Shown: positions 61,625 to 64,000 of the stretch, piece by piece
How the letters are laid out: each line of letters opens with the position of its first letter
How positions within the stretch are numbered: the first letter of the stretch is position 1
DNA from: an uncultured Prevotella sp.
Lineage (GTDB): Bacteria; Bacteroidota; Bacteroidia; Bacteroidales; Bacteroidaceae
DNA length: 64,000 nt
Assembly (NCBI GenBank): GCA_905234815.1
Contig: CAJOIX010000004.1
Span: 12,710-76,709 of the forward strand
Direction: 5' to 3'
The notes under the pieces: generated by a model
The model's input: only the letters and a program-made list of their open reading frames with translations
The model's database searches: none
Told to the model about the DNA's origin: nothing
Position numbers and translations under genes: made by a program

Positions 61625-63829
61625 CTACCAGCGATCCACTTCTTTCACACCACGAATGGTGCGCAGTTTCTTAATGAGTGCGTTCAAATGAGAGGTATCG
61701 TCGAGCATGATAACCACAAATCCACTGAACATACCATCGTGGGAATCCACTTTAATGTTTCTGATGGTCAGTCGTTCTTCTTTTGAAATGACGTTGGTAA
61801 TGTTGTTCAGAATGCCAATATCATCTTGTCCCACGATGCGCAAGGTGATGTTGTAGCGCGACGTGCCTTTGCCGCTCCATTGCGCTTTCACAATGCGGTA
61901 AGGGTGGTGCAAGCGCATGTCTGCGGCATTGGGACAGGTCATACGGTGAATTTTTATTCCGTTGTTCACCGTGACAAATCCGAATATCTTGTCGCCGTAG
62001 ATGGGCTGACAGCATTTGGCCAGCGAATAGTCCACGCCCTTAAGATTTTGATCGATCACGAGCACATCGTCGTTGTCTCGTGCACGCTGCTCTTCCGGAC
62101 TATTGTAAAAGAATTCCTCAGCCGATTGTGTGTCAGCTTTCTTGCTCTTGGCCTCTTGCTTCTCTTCGCGTATTTCGAGGTAACGGTCAATGATATCGTT
62201 TACGTTCAGCCGCTCCTCGGCTATTTGGCGGTAGAAGTCGGAAGTCTCCTTAAAACCCAATCGCTTGACCAGATGCGAGATGATTGATTCTTCCATCTCG
62301 ATTTTCCGGTTTTTAAACCGCCTATTCAAGAGTTCCTTGGCGTAGGCCGCATCTCTGACCTGGGTTTCCTTCAGGGCCAGTCGGATCTTTGCCTTGGCAC
62401 GAGGCGAGCGCACAATCTGCAGCCATCCGGCATTGGGCTTTTGTGTAGAGAGGGTGATAATTTCCACGGTCTCGCCCGAATGGAGTTCCTGCGAAATAGA
62501 CACATGGCGCCCGTTCACTTTTCCGCCGGTGCAATGGTTACCCACGTTCGAGTGGATGTGATAGGCAAAGTCGAGAATGGTGGCACCGGGCGATAATTTC
62601 ATCAGATCGCCTTTCGGTGTGAACACAAACACATCGTTCTGCATCTTGGCAGCAGCCGGCTCCAAGGTTGTGGGCTCGTCGCTGTCTTCCAAGTGTTCGC
62701 GCACCGCAGCGAGCCACTGGTCCATGCCCTGACTCTGCTTCACGCCTTTATAGCGCCAGTGGGCCGCCAGTCCGTGCTCGGCAATCTCGTCCATGCGTTC
62801 TGTGCGTATTTGTATCTCCACCCATTTGTCTTGCGGTCCGAGCACAGTGGTGTGAAGGCTTTCGTAGCCGTTGCTTTTCGGCACCGAGAGCCAGTCGCGC
62901 AGACGCTTGGGGTTAGGCTGATACATATCGGTCACAATGGAATAGGTCTGCCAGCAGAGGGCTTTCTCCTGTTCGCGCGGCGCATCGAGAATGATTCTAA
63001 TGGCAAAGAGATCGTAGATACCTTCAAAGCCGCAGCGCTGCTTCTTCATCTTCTGCCAGATGGAGTGAATCGACTTGGTGCGCCCCTTCATGTGGAACTT
63101 CAAGCCTGCGGCCTTCAGTTTTTCCTCGATAGGGCCGATGAACGCAGCAATATACTCATCGCGCGAGCGCTTGGTGGCATTCAGCTTCTCCTTAATTAAA
63201 TAGTAGGCATCGTGCTCCATGTATTTGAGCGAGAGGTCTTCCAGCTCGCTCTTCAACTGATACAAGCCAAGCTTATGAGCCAGCGGGGCATAGAGATAGG
63301 CCGCCTCCTCGCTCGATTGCTGTTTCTGTTCCTCGTCGGGATAGTCTTTCAAATGGCGCATCAGATTGACACTCTCGGCTATGAGCAACAGAATGACGCG
63401 CACATCGTCGGCCACAGTGAGCAGAAGATTACGGTAGTTGTCGCTTTCTCCTATATGGTTCTGCTGCAGCAGGGCGGAAATCTTGACCAGTCCCTGCACA
63501 ATCTTGTTCACATCAGCACCGAAATCGTCGGTGATTTCCTGTTCACTGAACAGCTGCGTGGCACCAGCATGAAAGATAAGGAGTGAGAGCAGCGAGTCGC
63601 GTTTCAGTCCAATGGAATGAACAGCGATTTCGGCTGCGTGGAGCGCGTGGAGCAGTGGGTGCTGACCGAGGTAATCGTCGGGCATCACACCCTCGCGCTG
63701 AGCCGCTGAGAGATAATACGCCAGGCGGTCTTCATCGGAAGGAGAAAGACTCACGCCATCGGCTTGCAACAATGCCTTGTAACTATCAGTGGCTTTTATG
63801 CGGATATTATCGGGAAGAAATTCAAACAT
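61625..63829 (-). CDS. RelA/SpoT homolog, probably (p)ppGpp synthetase-only
   Basis: 734 residues, full long-Rel layout. The HD-like region is about 40-200. The synthetase domain is about 230-370 (GRTKSIHSIWQKMKKQ, YDLFAIRIILD, SNGYESLHTTV, EIQIRTERMDEIAEHGLAAHWRYKG). A TGS domain (about 405-465), helical/zinc-finger region and C-terminal ACT domain (YNITLRIVGQDDIGILNNI) follow. The hydrolase signature HDxxED is replaced by FHAGAT and the KLADRxHNMRT block by LIAESVNLMRH, so hydrolase activity is probably lost. Cytoplasmic, ribosome-linked stringent-response enzyme. Confidence 0.9.
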   Translation of the reverse strand: MFEFLPDNIRIKATDSYKALLQADGVSLSPSDEDRLAYYLSAAQREGVMPDDYLGQHPLLHALHAAEIAVHSIGLKRDSLLSLLIFHAGATQLFSEQEITDDFGADVNKIVQGLVKISALLQQNHIGESDNYRNLLLTVADDVRVILLLIAESVNLMRHLKDYPDEEQKQQSSEEAAYLYAPLAHKLGLYQLKSELEDLSLKYMEHDAYYLIKEKLNATKRSRDEYIAAFIGPIEEKLKAAGLKFHMKGRTKSIHSIWQKMKKQRCGFEGIYDLFAIRIILDAPREQEKALCWQTYSIVTDMYQPNPKRLRDWLSVPKSNGYESLHTTVLGPQDKWVEIQIRTERMDEIAEHGLAAHWRYKGVKQSQGMDQWLAAVREHLEDSDEPTTLEPAAAKMQNDVFVFTPKGDLMKLSPGATILDFAYHIHSNVGNHCTGGKVNGRHVSISQELHSGETVEIITLSTQKPNAGWLQIVRSPRAKAKIRLALKETQVRDAAYAKELLNRRFKNRKIEMEESIISHLVKRLGFKETSDFYRQIAEERLNVNDIIDRYLEIREEKQEAKSKKADTQSAEEFFYNSPEEQRARDNDDVLVIDQNLKGVDYSLAKCCQPIYGDKIFGFVTVNNGIKIHRMTCPNAADMRLHHPYRIVKAQWSGKGTSRYNITLRIVGQDDIGILNNITNVISKEERLTIRNIKVDSHDGMFSGFVVIMLDDTSHLNALIKKLRTIRGVKEVDRW

Positions 63830-63837
63830 ATTTCTTG

Positions 63838-63870
63838 CAAATGTACGATTTATTCTTTACTTTTGGCAAA
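63838..63870 (-). promoter_or_regulatory. Bacteroidetes-type promoter of the RelA/SpoT homolog
   Basis: On minus: TTTG (63870-63867), 21 bases, TACATTTG (63845-63838). The box ends eight bases before the start codon, predicting a nearly leaderless mRNA. Confidence 0.65.
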
Positions 63871-63951
63871 TAAACACTAAATCTTTACCTTTATTAATAC
63901 TTTGCCTTGCGCTAATTTTCTTTGTTTCATTTTTTTCATAGTCCTACAATT

Positions 63952-64000
63952 ATGCTAACTCAACAAGACCTGCAACAGCTTGCTCAACGCGGAATCAGCG
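63952..64000 (+). CDS. Start of a DUF4301-like protein, cut by window edge
   Basis: The ATG at 63952 opens a frame MLTQQDLQQLAQRGIS that runs off the window. The opening resembles the N-terminus of Bacteroidetes DUF4301 proteins (LTxxDLxxIxxKGIS), but 16 codons are too few to be sure. Divergent from the RelA/SpoT homolog. Confidence 0.4.
   Translation, partial: MLTQQDLQQLAQRGIS

Overview
The window reads as a chromosomal segment of a Bacteroidales bacterium, probably Prevotellaceae-like. Many genes are preceded by the Bacteroidetes sigma-ABfr promoter form (TTG/TTTG, 19-22 bases, TAnnTTTG). The gene content fits this too: a six-subunit Na+-NQR, a fused nuoCD, GldE, a DUF4270 lipoprotein, a GH97 enzyme and the recF-DUF721 pair. 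Family assignment is inference; no rRNA or species marker was available to test it.

Layout. 1-3.6 kb: the 3' part of a FlaA1/CapD-type nucleotide-sugar epimerase, a stand-alone GT5 N-terminal domain protein and a DUF4270 lipoprotein. 3.9-5.6 kb (minus): a small conserved protein, ribH and a membrane-anchored TPR protein. 5.7-10 kb (plus): recF, a DUF721/DciA-like gene and three glycosyltransferases. 10-13.6 kb (minus): a flavin-reductase-fold lipoprotein, cytidine deaminase, a beta-helix lipoprotein and a HAD phosphatase. 13.7-18 kb: rsmG, an MBL hydrolase, ruvC, a secreted protein, then LMW-PTP and rmuC on minus, and tRNA-Ser(GGA). 18.3-27.3 kb (minus): a surface-polysaccharide locus (initiating sugar transferase, four glycosyltransferases, Wzy-like, Wzx-like, Wzz-like) whose leading wza-type export gene survives only as a C-terminal remnant. 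27.7-33.4 kb: nqrABCDEF. 33.7-36.4 kb: an acyl-CoA synthetase and a YtxH/holin-like envelope trio. 36.6-40.1 kb: SPOR lipoprotein, ruvX, def and a TPR protein. 40.4-50.6 kb: nuoAB(CD)HIJKLMN without nuoEFG. 51.4-53.9 kb: an accessory islet (membrane AraC regulator, membrane protein, lipoprotein) bracketed by tandem 110-bp foldback repeats. 54.4-61.6 kb: ROK kinase, four tRNAs, ssb-gldE, rpsP, GH97. 61.6-64 kb: a RelA/SpoT homolog with a degraded hydrolase site, and the start of a DUF4301-like gene.

Two sodium/proton-type respiratory complexes (NQR and an 11-subunit-type Nuo) lie within 25 kb and would both feed electrons to quinone. The polysaccharide locus contains initiation, extension, flipping, polymerisation and length-control genes, but its outer-membrane export gene is broken here.

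The least explained signals are non-coding. First, four intergenic arrays, each exactly four copies of a 15-bp near-palindrome (AAAAGCATAGCTTTT) at an exact 22-bp period (81 bp per array). Second, two loci of 110-bp tandem foldback units, in the same orientation, on both sides of the AraC islet. Third, a tandem 58-bp repeat that copies the 3' end of tRNA-Ser. Fourth, a 161-bp duplication of leader plus tRNA-Gly in which a hairpin next to the tRNA shows a compensatory base-pair change.
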